A stretch of DNA of 63,952 nucleotides from an uncultured Synechococcales cyanobacterium (GCA_903897715.1 CAIUCS010000115.1:1-63952), one strand, 5' to 3'. Counted from the first letter of the stretch, positions 36,979 through 46,780 are shown. Notes: generated by a model from the letters alone, not told the origin. A program made the numbers and translations.

Positions 36979-37965
36979 TTATTTGATTTTATTCAGGGGA
37001 AAGGGTTGAAAATATCCTCCTAAATCCTCCACAATTGCCCTGGTATTGGCTGTCATCATTTGGATATATGAAGAGGCATCACTAGTGGGGGCACCAATGG
37101 AATCAGAATAGAGGCGGCGGCGGGCTAAACGTGCCCCAGATTCTTGGGCGACTGTGGTGATCAACCGGGGATTAATGGTAGTTTCAGCAAAAATGACGGG
37201 AATCTGGGCGCTCCGAATAGCATTCACTAATTCCTTCAATGTTTGGGCACTGGGTTGTTCTTCCGTGCTAATTCCAATGAGTGTTCCTAAAACCTCCAGT
37301 CCATAGGCATGGGCATAATATTGAAACGCATCATGGGTGGTAACCAGACGGCGTTGGGAGCGTGGTATGGTGTTTATCTGGTTTTTAATCCAGTGATGAA
37401 GTCGGGTCAGTTCGCTATTGAGTTGGTCTGTGTTTTGCTTAAAAAAAATACTTTGTTGTGGATCCAATTCAATGAGGGCATCACGGATGACCCCGGTCAT
37501 GGTCATGACATTACCCACATCCCCCCACACATGGGGGTCAGGTTGGGACTGCTTTCGTTGTAGGGTGAGAGGGGTGACTACTTCCCCGACAGCCAACTTA
37601 CGGGCATTCCCCCCCGTTGATTCCATGAGTCGGATAATTCCCGGTTCCAAGTTATAGCCATTGTAAAGGATTAGGGCTGCCTGTTCCAATGATCGGCTGT
37701 CGTGGGGGACTGGTTCATATAAATGGGGATCTGTACCCGGTTTGAGTAATCCGATGAGGTGAATACGATTTCCGCCAATCCGTTGGGTCAAATCCGTTAA
37801 GATGGTACTGGTTGCCACTACTCTGGGGCGATCCCCCGGTAAGGATGGGAATAAGGCTTGGGTGCAACCGCAAAGGATTAAACCAATTCCCCATCCCAAC
37901 ACTAGATGCCACCCCCCTCGCCGCCACACAGACCATTCAACGGTCAATGGTTTCTTTCTTGCCAT
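36979..37965 (-). CDS. Metal-binding lipoprotein of a Zn/Mn ABC transporter (TroA/ZnuA family)
   Basis: 328 residues. A lipobox LCGC places the lipidated Cys at residue 34. Metal ligands fit the cluster A-I family: His81 in TDPHLYEP, His145 in PDPHVWGD, His211 in THDAFQYY and Asp288 in LYSDSIG. The third ligand is His, as in ZnuA and TroA, rather than Glu as in Mn-specific MntC/PsaA. It lacks the His-rich loop of many ZnuA proteins. Specificity is thus open between zinc and manganese. No permease or ATPase gene is adjacent. Confidence 0.85.
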   Translation of the reverse strand: MARKKPLTVEWSVWRRGGWHLVLGWGIGLILCGCTQALFPSLPGDRPRVVATSTILTDLTQRIGGNRIHLIGLLKPGTDPHLYEPVPHDSRSLEQAALILYNGYNLEPGIIRLMESTGGNARKLAVGEVVTPLTLQRKQSQPDPHVWGDVGNVMTMTGVIRDALIELDPQQSIFFKQNTDQLNSELTRLHHWIKNQINTIPRSQRRLVTTHDAFQYYAHAYGLEVLGTLIGISTEEQPSAQTLKELVNAIRSAQIPVIFAETTINPRLITTVAQESGARLARRRLYSDSIGAPTSDASSYIQMMTANTRAIVEDLGGYFQPFPLNKIK

Positions 37966-38081
37966 AGTTACAGTTTTTTTATGCTAAGGTTATCCTAACA
38001 GATGGGCTGAATTGGAATAGGGTGACGATGCCTTATTCATTAATAAACAATTGAAAAGGAGTAGTTGGTGAAGGACTAAAA

Positions 38082-38189
38082 TGGGTGCATCCCAATTTTG
38101 CAGCCCTCTCCCTAAATCCGGTTCCCTTTTCTTTCTTTTTGGGAGAAGGGGTTAGGAGATGAGGTCAAACTTGTAAAATTGGGATACTC
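38082..38189. repeat. Dispersed repeat, copy B
   Basis: Starts GGGTGCATCCCAATTTTG and ends AAAATTGGGATACTC, a nearly perfect terminal inverted repeat of about 15 bases. The core has CCCTCTCCCTAAATCC and GGGAGAAGGGGTTAGG arms. It lies upstream of asnB and overlaps the spurious extension of its reading frame. It matches copies at 14866 and 63612. Confidence 0.7.
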
Positions 38190-38273
38190 TCGATTACAAC
38201 AGAAAACTCATACAATCAATGGTAGTAACCAGTTTTCTAGCTGCCAAGGTAGTAGGGAAGAAAATAGTAGGAA

Positions 38274-38283
38274 GGAGAGGAGG
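38274..38283 (+). promoter_or_regulatory. Ribosome binding site deciding the asnB start
   Basis: GGAGAGGAGG ends three bases before ATG 38287. It supports this start, which also exposes the catalytic Cys2 after Met removal. Confidence 0.75.
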
Positions 38284-38286
38284 TGC

Positions 38287-40242
38287 ATGTGTGGATTGGC
38301 AGGATTTTGGCAGCGGTCAGGTACGGAATCGTCAATAGAATTAAAATCGATTATTGAACAAATGACCCATCGTTTAGTCCATCGAGGTCCAGATGACAAG
38401 GGAACATGGGTGGATCCCAACATTGGACTGGGGTTTGGTCATCGACGTCTGGCAATTCTGGATCTTAGCCCTGAAGGTCACCAACCAATGACATCCGAGA
38501 ACGGGCGTTATATTATTACTTTCAACGGGGAAATCTATAATTATTTAGACTTGCGCCAACAATTAATCCAACTGGGTCATGGATTTCGGGGTCACTCTGA
38601 TACGGAAGTCCTACTGGCGGGGATCAGTCAGTGGGGGGTACAACCATGCCTCTCCCGCTGTGTGGGGATGTTTGCATTTGCCCTGTGGGATCAGCGGGAG
38701 CAATTGTTATATTTAGGGCGAGACCGACTGGGGGAAAAGCCACTGTACTATGGTTGGCAATCTAATCAACAGGGTTCTTTTTTATTTTTTGCTTCAGAAT
38801 TAAAGGCAATTCATGCCCATCCCTATTTCTATCCCCACATCAATCGGGATGCCATTACCCTATTGTTGCGCTATAACTATATTCCGTCTCCCTACTCAAT
38901 TTATACTGGTATCTATAAACTACCCCCCGGTACGTTACTGACGGTCTCCCGTTCCCAATGGACAACATGTCAGCCCCAGCCTTATTGGTGCTTGAAGAAT
39001 GAAGCAGAACAGGGAATCCGGGTGGGTTGGCAACCCTCAGATTCGGAAGCAATCGCCGCCTTCGACCATTTACTCAGAGGAGTGGTAAGCCAACAAATGG
39101 TTGCTGATGTCCCCTTGGGGGCATTTCTGTCTGGAGGAGTTGACTCGTCTACCATTGTTGCCCTGATGCAAGCCCAGAGCGATCGCCCGGTGAAGACGTT
39201 TACCATTGGCTTTCATGAGACCAAGTTTAATGAAGCGGAACAGGCAAGGGAGGTGGCTCACTATTTAGGATGTGATCATACTGACCTTTATGTAACAGCC
39301 CAAGACTGTATGGCTGTTATTCCCCAACTGCCTAGTTTATATGATGAACCATTTGCCGATTCTTCCCAAATCCCCACTTTTTTAGTTTCCCAATTGGCAC
39401 GTCAGCATGTGACGGTTAGTTTATCTGGAGACGGGGGAGATGAACTGTTAGGGGGATATTCCCAATACTTTTGGGGACAACGGATTTGGCATGGAATCCG
39501 GTGGTTGCCGTTTAGAATACGGCAATTAGTGTCACATTTAATTACCCAACTCACCCCCCAAGATTGGAATGATTGGTTTGACCGGTTACACTTACCCTCC
39601 CTTTACTTCGCTCCGGGTGAAAGCTTATATCGATTAGCTGGGGTCTTAAAGGAACCGTATGCCCCTGGACTGTATCGCCACCTTATTTCCCAATGGCAAG
39701 ACCCTGCCTCAGTGGTAATTGATGGCATAGAATTACCCACCGTGATGGATGATTCCCGTCAATGGATTCCCCTTCCCCACCTGTTAGAAGCATTCATGAA
39801 TTTAGATGGTCGCATGGAATTACCAGACCAAATCTTGGTGAAGGTTGACCGCGCCACCATGGGAGTTGGATTAGAATCCCGAGCCCCCCTACTTGATCAT
39901 CGAGTTGCGGAATTTGCCTGCAAGTTACCGTTGCATCTAAAAGTAAGGAGAGGTCAGGGAAAGTGGCTATTGCGCCAAGTACTGCATCAATATGTACCTG
40001 CCCAATTGGTGGAACGCCCTAAGATGGGGTTCAGCGTACCTCTCAATGATTGGTTGCGTAGCCCAGAATTACGGGATTGGGTAGAATCCCTGCTGGCAGA
40101 GAACCGCCTAAAAACAGAAGGTTTTTTTCACCCCCAATCCATACGGCGGATTTGGGAAGAGCATCAGGATGGTCGATATAACTGGAAGTCCCACCTGTGG
40201 AATGTGTTGATGTTTCAATCCTGGCTAGATCATTGGCAGTGA
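38287..40242 (+). CDS. asnB: Asparagine synthase (glutamine-hydrolysing)
   Basis: 651 residues. The start at ATG 38287 exposes Cys2 (MCGLAGF), the glutaminase nucleophile; the open frame continues 36 codons upstream through a repeat but is not coding. The N-terminal amidotransferase domain has HRGPDD and GEIYN. The synthetase domain has the PP-loop SGGVDSSTIVAL near residue 280 and SGDGGDELLGGY. The length, about 650, is that of the family often tied to polysaccharide modification, but a general asparagine synthase is equally possible. Confidence 0.92.
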   Translation: MCGLAGFWQRSGTESSIELKSIIEQMTHRLVHRGPDDKGTWVDPNIGLGFGHRRLAILDLSPEGHQPMTSENGRYIITFNGEIYNYLDLRQQLIQLGHGFRGHSDTEVLLAGISQWGVQPCLSRCVGMFAFALWDQREQLLYLGRDRLGEKPLYYGWQSNQQGSFLFFASELKAIHAHPYFYPHINRDAITLLLRYNYIPSPYSIYTGIYKLPPGTLLTVSRSQWTTCQPQPYWCLKNEAEQGIRVGWQPSDSEAIAAFDHLLRGVVSQQMVADVPLGAFLSGGVDSSTIVALMQAQSDRPVKTFTIGFHETKFNEAEQAREVAHYLGCDHTDLYVTAQDCMAVIPQLPSLYDEPFADSSQIPTFLVSQLARQHVTVSLSGDGGDELLGGYSQYFWGQRIWHGIRWLPFRIRQLVSHLITQLTPQDWNDWFDRLHLPSLYFAPGESLYRLAGVLKEPYAPGLYRHLISQWQDPASVVIDGIELPTVMDDSRQWIPLPHLLEAFMNLDGRMELPDQILVKVDRATMGVGLESRAPLLDHRVAEFACKLPLHLKVRRGQGKWLLRQVLHQYVPAQLVERPKMGFSVPLNDWLRSPELRDWVESLLAENRLKTEGFFHPQSIRRIWEEHQDGRYNWKSHLWNVLMFQSWLDHWQ

Positions 40243-40256
40243 ACGGGGAGGACGAA

Positions 40257-40712
40257 TTAAACTTCAGGGGTACAAAACTCAATTGTATTTTTAACATCCA
40301 CCTCCCTGTCACCCCCCATTAAAATCACCCGGTCTATTACATGGATAATCCCGTTATCAGCTTCAATATTGGCTGCAATTACCGTGGCGTTTTTCACCTC
40401 AAACCCTTCAGAACAATCAATCCGAATGGGTGATCCTTCCAAGGATGGGAGAGATGGGGTATTTTCCAGGTCTGCCTGACTATATTTACCAGCAACCACA
40501 TGATAGGTCAGAATCCGTCCTAATTGATGGGGGGATTTGACCAAAGATTCCACTGTGCCCGGCGGTAATTTGGCAAAGGCATCGTCATTGGGAGCAAATA
40601 CGGTGAATGGTCCTGGACTTTTAAGGGCATCTACTAAACCGGCAATCTGTACTGCGGCTACCAATGTTTTAAACATGCCGGCACCCACTGCCAAGTCAAC
40701 AATATCAGCCAT
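40257..40712 (-). CDS. Fasciclin domain protein
   Basis: 151 residues from ATG 40712, preceded by GGAGAGGTG. There is a single fasciclin domain, with [15 protein letters not shown] and [11 protein letters not shown], and the end reading [13 protein letters not shown]. No signal peptide is visible, so it may be cytosolic or exported by an unknown route. Fasciclin domains mediate adhesion. It is convergent with asnB. Confidence 0.88.
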   Translation of the reverse strand: MADIVDLAVGAGMFKTLVAAVQIAGLVDALKSPGPFTVFAPNDDAFAKLPPGTVESLVKSPHQLGRILTYHVVAGKYSQADLENTPSLPSLEGSPIRIDCSEGFEVKNATVIAANIEADNGIIHVIDRVILMGGDREVDVKNTIEFCTPEV

Positions 40713-40835
40713 AAATTCACCTCTCCATTCAAAAAGATTAGGGCACCGATGGACATTATCAATTAATTTTATCAAAGAAATAAGTCTTATACCCTTGGCT
40801 TCGGCATTGCCGACATAACTAGCCTATAACTAACC

Positions 40836-41723
40836 CTAAGCAACGATCATACTGCCAATGCCGCGATCGCTAAAGATTTCCAGGAGCAGGGCATGGGGTA
40901 TGCGTCCGTCTAGGATATGGGCAGCCTTAACTCCTTGAGCTAGGGAACGGACGCAACAATTAACCTTAGGAATCATCCCCCCTGATACAATTCCGTCTGA
41001 GATCAATTTTCGGGCTGCACTGATATCCAGATGATGGATAAGGGTAGAAGGATCCTGATAATTTTGTAAAATACCCGATGTATCGGTGAGTAAAATCAAC
41101 TTCTCTGCCCCCAGTGCCGCAGCCAACTCCCCCGCCACAGTATCGGCATTGATATTATAGGCTTGTCCATGTTCATCGGCAGCCACACTAGACACCACTG
41201 GAATATAGCCGCTCTTCACCAGGGAATTTAAAATATTGACTTTAACTGAACTGACTTCTCCAACAAACCCAATATCAGCGGCACCTTGGGGTCGGGCACG
41301 AATAAGATTTCCATCTTTACCACACAGACCAACTGCTAAGCCACCGGACTGATTGATAAGTGCTACAATTTCCTTGTTTACCCGTCCCACCAAAACCATT
41401 TCTACCACATCCATGGTTGCAGCATCAGTGACTCGTAAACCATTTTTGAACTGGGGTTCGATTCCCAACTTATCTAACCAACTGTTGATTTCTGGACCCC
41501 CTCCATGCACCACTACAGGACGCACCCCAACACAGGATAAAAAGACAATATCTCGAATCACCCGTTCCTTCAGATGTCCCTCTTTCATGGCAGCCCCGCC
41601 ATACTTGATGACAACAGTGCGACCTGAAAATTCCTGAATGTAAGGAAGTGCTTCACTGAGTACCTGCACACGAACGGCATCATCCAGAAAAGCAGTGGAT
41701 TGGGAATAGTGTTCTGTTGTCAT
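40836..41723 (-). CDS. argB: Acetylglutamate kinase
   Basis: 295 residues from ATG 41723; an ATG at 41744 is also open. The amino-acid kinase motifs [20 protein letters not shown] and the [15 protein letters not shown] segment are present, as is the LTDTSGIL nucleotide part. It phosphorylates N-acetylglutamate in arginine synthesis. In cyanobacteria it is the target of PII (GlnB), which relieves arginine inhibition. Confidence 0.95.
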   Translation of the reverse strand: MTTEHYSQSTAFLDDAVRVQVLSEALPYIQEFSGRTVVIKYGGAAMKEGHLKERVIRDIVFLSCVGVRPVVVHGGGPEINSWLDKLGIEPQFKNGLRVTDAATMDVVEMVLVGRVNKEIVALINQSGGLAVGLCGKDGNLIRARPQGAADIGFVGEVSSVKVNILNSLVKSGYIPVVSSVAADEHGQAYNINADTVAGELAAALGAEKLILLTDTSGILQNYQDPSTLIHHLDISAARKLISDGIVSGGMIPKVNCCVRSLAQGVKAAHILDGRIPHALLLEIFSDRGIGSMIVA

Positions 41724-42048
41724 AGGGGTGGTACGTGAAATCAATCAAACTGCATTTTAATACTTACACTGGTATTTTGTATAATTCACCAAACACTATT
41801 CACCATTCACTAATTGTGTCAACTCTGCCCCAGTTCCAACGAATTAGGGTTTTCCACAGATTTGGACAAAAAATATAGGGTTAGATTTATCTTTCCTTTC
41901 GCATAATGATAATATAAAAATGTCCCAATCCTAAACTAGGTTGTAACCTGGAAAATAAAATTTAAGTCAATTGGCATTCAATGGCAGGATGTTGCGGATC
42001 ACTCTTTCATCATTGAAAAGTAGTCCCCCATCATTATCATTATCATCC

Positions 42049-42121
42049 CCAGGGTTGGCCGAGCGGTTGAGGCAGCGAACTCATAATTCGCGCTAGGCAG
42101 GTTCAACTCCTGCACCCTGGA
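42049..42121 (+). tRNA. trnI: tRNA-Ile(CAT), lysidine-type
   Basis: A 73-nt cloverleaf. Acceptor CCAGGGT pairs with ACCCTGG, the D-arm is GCCGAGCGGTTGAGGC, the anticodon arm GCGAA CTCATAA TTCGC has anticodon CAT, and the T-arm is GCAGG TTCAACT CCTGC. The ACTCATAATT context resembles chloroplast tRNA-Ile(CAU), whose C34 becomes lysidine, rather than initiator or elongator Met tRNA. The Ile2 identity rests on that likeness. Confidence 0.85.
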
Positions 42122-42147
42122 TTCAATCCCCTCTTAGAGTAAACGTT

Positions 42148-43860
42148 ATGGGTAAGGGTTTACTGGGTCATCAACGCTTAATTTTTACAGAAGCTGCATT
42201 CCACCATGGAATCCATAAACCCATCTTAACTGCCCTGTATTTAACCCATCCCCATCCTGTTCTACCCGATGGGGATACAGGCTTGGGGATTACCCCGGCT
42301 AATCGGATTCCCCTTGAACAAGTGAACTCATTGGTTGGTCAGGTTTACAGTGCTGCAAACAGTGTGCGTAGTCTCATCGATTTCCTTGGGGAACAGGGAT
42401 GGAGGTCTGATGAACTTTGGGATCATGAACGGGGGCGTTATGGCGATCGCTTCATTCAAACCTTAGCCAAAGGGTATTTGCCACCATCCAACGAACCCCT
42501 AACAGCTCGGATAGAGTCTTGTGATGGGAGTAAATTACTTAGGGAATATATCCATAATTTTGAACTCGATATCCAAGGTCAACCCTTGCCTTCAGACCTG
42601 TCATTTCTAGATTCGGCACTGCTGTCATTTACCGACCACATTCCTCAATTCTACTTGGGTACCCCAGCCCAACGGCAGGCACTATTGACCCTAGTTCGTA
42701 CCTGGCGACGGTTGGATAGTAATCAAGCTGCCATGGCAACCCTCTTGGCATCTAATTCACCCATTCACCCCCATCCCATGAGAATGGAACCATCCGGGTT
42801 AGATCAACCCCTCATGCAATTTATACACCAATTAGGGGATCGTTATAGCAACTTCCCTCCCCAACGGGAAGCCCTATTGCAGTTGGTACAATTATGGCGA
42901 GAGTTGGAGTCACGGGAGTCAGCCATCATTTCCCTATATCAATCCTCATCTCCCCAAATAACTCCCGAACAACTGGATTCTGCTTTAATTGCCTTTATTC
43001 ATTCCCTTCCCCATCAGTACCGTCGCACAAAAGAACAACGCTATGCTTTGACGGAAAGTTATCGAATTTGGCATGGATTTCATTCCCCTGCTGCTGCCCT
43101 CATTGATCTGGGCATTAACCCGGATACGTTAACCCAGGAGAACCGGGATCATGAGACGTTGAGTAATGCGGTAAAACAATTAGACCGAGCCTTGCTAAGC
43201 TTTAGTCAACGGGTTTCAGGAATTTATCACCAACAGGAACAACAACGGCAGGGACTACTGAAATTGGTTCAACTTTGGCAACAATTACCGGACAGGGATG
43301 GGGTCATTGAATTTTTAGCAATAGCCTTGAAACGTATGGCATGGGCTCGTAAGGATGGTCTTGATGCTCCCCCGGTTCCAACCCCAGTTCTATTTCCTAC
43401 CCCCCCAGACCAATGGACTCCAGATAATTTGCAGATGCATAGCGCAATTATTCCCACTGGTAGCTTTACGTGGGCAGATGCTACCCTTGGGGGCACCTAC
43501 CTGCCACCTGACCAAGTTACAGTCGATGCCATTGTCTCCATGGCTCAACGAGTTCAACCTGCCCGCGATCGCCTGGGTCGTCCCTTTCATATTTTCCGTT
43601 GGTATGTTTCACCTACCTGTGACACCAAAGACTTGGTGAACGATCGTCATTTTATTGGAGATGCTATTGACTTCTGGATAGATGGACTAACGGGTAGTCA
43701 AATGTTCTGGGCACTGGATCCGTGGTGGCCAGGTGGATTAGGAAAGTATCATCAATTTCCCTATCGTTGTTACCTGGATGCCCGACCTAGGCGAACTCGA
43801 TGGCAGTTTGAGGAACCTAGAGTTGACCACCTACTTAGAGATGAGAGGAAAATGATATAA
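42148..43860 (+). CDS. Repeat-containing protein with C-terminal peptidase M15-like domain
   Basis: 570 residues with no signal peptide. The N-terminal part (about 1-115) begins MGKGLLGHQRLIFTEAAFHHGI. Then come four related helical repeats, beginning near residues 154, 218, 276 and 345, each with LD.AL..F....(Y) and QR.AL..L.(Q)LW.. patterns. The C-terminal domain (about 435-560) resembles peptidase M15_3, with RHFIGDAIDFW (His501, Asp508). The third metal ligand expected as His is Tyr542 in CYLDAR, so hydrolase activity is doubtful. It may act on peptidoglycan. It starts 26 bases after the tRNA gene. Confidence 0.7.
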   Translation: MGKGLLGHQRLIFTEAAFHHGIHKPILTALYLTHPHPVLPDGDTGLGITPANRIPLEQVNSLVGQVYSAANSVRSLIDFLGEQGWRSDELWDHERGRYGDRFIQTLAKGYLPPSNEPLTARIESCDGSKLLREYIHNFELDIQGQPLPSDLSFLDSALLSFTDHIPQFYLGTPAQRQALLTLVRTWRRLDSNQAAMATLLASNSPIHPHPMRMEPSGLDQPLMQFIHQLGDRYSNFPPQREALLQLVQLWRELESRESAIISLYQSSSPQITPEQLDSALIAFIHSLPHQYRRTKEQRYALTESYRIWHGFHSPAAALIDLGINPDTLTQENRDHETLSNAVKQLDRALLSFSQRVSGIYHQQEQQRQGLLKLVQLWQQLPDRDGVIEFLAIALKRMAWARKDGLDAPPVPTPVLFPTPPDQWTPDNLQMHSAIIPTGSFTWADATLGGTYLPPDQVTVDAIVSMAQRVQPARDRLGRPFHIFRWYVSPTCDTKDLVNDRHFIGDAIDFWIDGLTGSQMFWALDPWWPGGLGKYHQFPYRCYLDARPRRTRWQFEEPRVDHLLRDERKMI

Positions 43861-43861
43861 G

Positions 43862-44521
43862 CTAGTACAAATGGATGGACTCTAGGAGTAACTGAAATTG
43901 ACCGGGTGTAAATTGGGGATTGAGGTTTCCGTCATATTCGAACTTACTGAGCATCAGTTGCAGAGATTGAATACGACTGGTATCCAAAGGGGCAGCAGTT
44001 TTCACCGTTTTAGCCCGAAATACCGGGATTAGTTGGTCAAACGGAATCCTGACGGTTGCCCATTCCTGAGCAGTTGTTGAAACGGAATAGGAATAAGCCA
44101 GACTATCCCATGTATTTTCGTCTCGGATTAAAAATTTATAGCGATTACCATCTCCTTGTAGACGGAGGGATAAACCGCGGAACTGACTTAAGTTCAGGGG
44201 GGGTTGAAAATTCCGTGTGCGAACAGAAGCAAAACCGCCAGAATTTGCAGTGGATACCACTCCCTTGAATACCAACCCCGATGATGATTGTTGAATCTGG
44301 CTGGCGCTGGCTCCTCCCATCACCACATCATCTAAGACTCCCCAAATTTGGTTGATTGCCATATTAGATTGACGAAAGTCAAATAATAGGTTGGCTAAGG
44401 GTAAAGGTGGGGGTAAAGGCGGGGTGCTAAAAAACATAGACTTAATACAACGAATAGGAGGAATAGAATCAAAATAAACAAGGGTTTTGATAAAACGACC
44501 AATATCCCAAGACTGACCCAC
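43862..44521 (-). CDS. CIA30 family protein
   Basis: 219 residues from GTG 44521. The N-terminus WDIGRFIKTLVYFDSIP is shared by cyanobacterial members, and the CIA30 domain follows with WGVLDDVVMGGASAS, GFASVRTRNF, GLSLRLQGDGNRYKFLIRDE and an FEYDG end. The family is named after the complex I assembly factor NDUFAF1 and is found in cyanobacteria and plastids; its photosynthetic role is not settled. It begins one base after the gun4 stop, so the genes are translationally linked. Confidence 0.88.
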   Translation of the reverse strand: MGQSWDIGRFIKTLVYFDSIPPIRCIKSMFFSTPPLPPPLPLANLLFDFRQSNMAINQIWGVLDDVVMGGASASQIQQSSSGLVFKGVVSTANSGGFASVRTRNFQPPLNLSQFRGLSLRLQGDGNRYKFLIRDENTWDSLAYSYSVSTTAQEWATVRIPFDQLIPVFRAKTVKTAAPLDTSRIQSLQLMLSKFEYDGNLNPQFTPGQFQLLLESIHLY

Positions 44522-44522
44522 G

Positions 44523-45230
44523 TTAAACCTCCCATGCTGAGTGAGTTAGTAATGCCTTCATCACCTGTACTCCTCGTAATTGATTGGATAACGGTAGGTG
44601 ACCTCTGGGGGCTGTTAAATCCCAGGTAAACTCCTGAGGGTAACGAGTCCAGATATTAGAATTCTTCCAGCCAATTTTTTTCCATAATTTCTCCCAGTCT
44701 TTTCCAACTCCTAACCATAATTCTCGCTGTACTGAAAAACCAAACCGACCTTCAGAATAGAAAAACCAAAGAGAATTAATGGTTTGCAGGTCAATAACGG
44801 AAAAATGATTGACTTCAGAAAAGTAAATCCAATTACGCTTAACTGCTTGCTCCCCGGATAGTTCACACAACTTACCCAATGTCAGGCGGTCTGCATCTTG
44901 GAAGTTCCGGGTGGCTAAAAGGTGGTGTAACTGGCTGTAATCTAATCCATGGGCTGATACTAGGGGAGTAATACCGGATGGTAGGTGGACTTCCAAAAAA
45001 TGTCTGGCATGGGATGATGAACTGTTAAATAAAGCTTGATAGGCTTTGCCCATTGCCAAAGTTGGGGGATGGGTGGAGCGATCGTGTAGAAACCTAATCA
45101 ATTCAGCCAACCCTTCCTCACCCTTATCTAAACAAGATTCAATCAGGGTGAGTTGGTTTTTTTCTGTAAGCTCACCGAATAGATGAGGGGAGGCTAGATA
45201 GTCTGAAGGATTGGAAAGAAAAGAAATCAT
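44523..45230 (-). CDS. gun4: GUN4 family tetrapyrrole regulator
   Basis: 235 residues. An N-terminal helical HEAT-like domain (about 1-85) is followed by the GUN4 core, with DYSQLHHLLATRNFQDADRLT, NWIYFSEVNHFSVIDLQTINSLWFFYSEGRFGFSVQ and LPLSNQLRG. It binds protoporphyrin IX and Mg-protoporphyrin and stimulates Mg-chelatase in chlorophyll synthesis. The length matches Synechocystis Sll0558. It heads a two-gene unit with the CIA30 gene. Confidence 0.95.
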   Translation of the reverse strand: MISFLSNPSDYLASPHLFGELTEKNQLTLIESCLDKGEEGLAELIRFLHDRSTHPPTLAMGKAYQALFNSSSSHARHFLEVHLPSGITPLVSAHGLDYSQLHHLLATRNFQDADRLTLGKLCELSGEQAVKRNWIYFSEVNHFSVIDLQTINSLWFFYSEGRFGFSVQRELWLGVGKDWEKLWKKIGWKNSNIWTRYPQEFTWDLTAPRGHLPLSNQLRGVQVMKALLTHSAWEV

Positions 45231-45429
45231 GGGGATTCATCATTTAGACTCAGACTCCTATGGCTGAAGGGGAGACCCCTTTCCAGAGTTTGTCTGTTTA
45301 GTAGGCTGCTAAGAAGGTTGACGAGAACCTACAAGAACTGGCAGCTTGCTGTGATTATCATTATGGCACAAGTGGACTATAACGTTCATTTATCACTGAC
45401 TAATTCTAATCCCATACGAATGAGGGGAT

Positions 45430-46557
45430 TCAAACTGCCAACGTGAAAAAAACTGTTGTTCCATTTCCCCACTCTGACTCAGCCCAAATAGTTCCCTGGT
45501 GATTTTCTACAATCTTCTTACAGATGGCTAAACCAATACCAGAACCCGAAATGGTTTGTACTTCATCAGCCCGGTAGAATAATTGAAAAACGGAGTGTAA
45601 ATTCTCAGATTTAATCCCTATTCCATTATCTTGAATGGTAAACAGATAGTGATCTGTCTTTAGAGTAGCGGTAATGGTTAGTTGAAGTACCCGTTCTGGG
45701 TGTTTATACTTCAATGCATTAGAAATCAAATTTTGAAACAGTTGGGTTAATTGAATTGGATACCCTTTTACGGTAGGTAAGCTAAGGTAATCTAAATGGG
45801 GGGAATTTTTGGTTAAATCAAACTGTAAATCTTGACGTACCTGGTTTATCAACAGATTGCAATCAACATCTTGACAGAATTGATTAATCCCATTGAGATG
45901 GGCACTACTTAACAGATATTCAATAAACTGCTGCATTCGATTGCCAGCACCATGAACACGTTGGATATATTCATATACTTGGGCATCTAAAGGAGTGGCG
46001 GTCTGGTTTAAGAGTAATTTGGAAAATCCAATAATACTTTGCAACGGTTGCTGTAAATCATGGGAGAGGGTGTGGGCAAACCCTTCTAATTGTCGATTCG
46101 ATTGCTCTAGTAAATCATTTTGTTTGATTAATCGTTCTTGTAAATTCCGAATCCGAAGTTGGGTATTAACCCGAGCCATCACTTCAATTTCTTGAAATGG
46201 TTTTGTGATGTAGTCAACCCCCCCTGCATCAAATCCTTTTAGTTTATCAAACACGTTATCCAAAGCACTGATGAATAAAACCGGAATGTTGCGAGTAAGT
46301 ACTTGAGATTTCAGATGTTGACAAACATCATAACCATTCATGTCAGGCATGACAACATCCAAAAGGATAATATCAGGTGGATCGGACAGGGCAGAAGCAA
46401 TGGTGCGTTCACCATTTAATGCTTTACGCACTTCATGTCCCTGATCGATCAACATTGAAGATAACACCCGGATATTATCTGGGGTATCGTCACCAATTAA
46501 AATCTCACCTTTTAATTCTGACGACCAATATTCATCCAAGTTATCCATGGAATCCAT
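45430..46557 (-). CDS. Response regulator-histidine kinase fusion
   Basis: 375 residues. An N-terminal receiver with acidic pair GDDTPDN, Asp in LLDVVMPDMNG and Lys in ITKPFQ is intact. A short helical linker follows, then a HisKA/HATPase kinase of the cyanobacterial LSHDLQQPLQSI type, with N box FQNLISNALKY, DNGIGI and GSGIGLAICKKIV. It has no membrane segment. It could relay a signal from an upstream kinase through its receiver to its own kinase. No cognate partner lies nearby. Confidence 0.92.
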   Translation of the reverse strand: MDSMDNLDEYWSSELKGEILIGDDTPDNIRVLSSMLIDQGHEVRKALNGERTIASALSDPPDIILLDVVMPDMNGYDVCQHLKSQVLTRNIPVLFISALDNVFDKLKGFDAGGVDYITKPFQEIEVMARVNTQLRIRNLQERLIKQNDLLEQSNRQLEGFAHTLSHDLQQPLQSIIGFSKLLLNQTATPLDAQVYEYIQRVHGAGNRMQQFIEYLLSSAHLNGINQFCQDVDCNLLINQVRQDLQFDLTKNSPHLDYLSLPTVKGYPIQLTQLFQNLISNALKYKHPERVLQLTITATLKTDHYLFTIQDNGIGIKSENLHSVFQLFYRADEVQTISGSGIGLAICKKIVENHQGTIWAESEWGNGTTVFFTLAV

Positions 46558-46764
46558 TTAATTCTTAAGCATTTTCAGAGGTGAACCTAAAGCTGACAGG
46601 GAAACTCAAAAGGATTGAAAGGTCATTAAACTTTGTCTTTCAACTAGACGTTTAGCCCAATGAGATTGACAAAGAATTTCGTTGGTCAATTCGGTTTGAA
46701 ATTTCTGACTTAATCTAGTATTAACATTACGTGGGGGGCGGCATCCGGAATAAACGGAGTGTTC

Positions 46765-46780
46765 GGGGGGGGGGGGGGGG
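46765..46780 (+). repeat. Homopolymer of 16 G
   Basis: The longest mononucleotide run in the window, in a non-coding spacer. It is prone to slippage and to sequencing or assembly error, and could form quadruplex DNA. Confidence 0.8.

Noticed and set aside
38179-38286. N-terminal extension of asnB
   Set aside because: It overlaps a dispersed repeat, and the active-site Cys must follow the initiator Met; a strong ribosome binding site marks ATG 38287.
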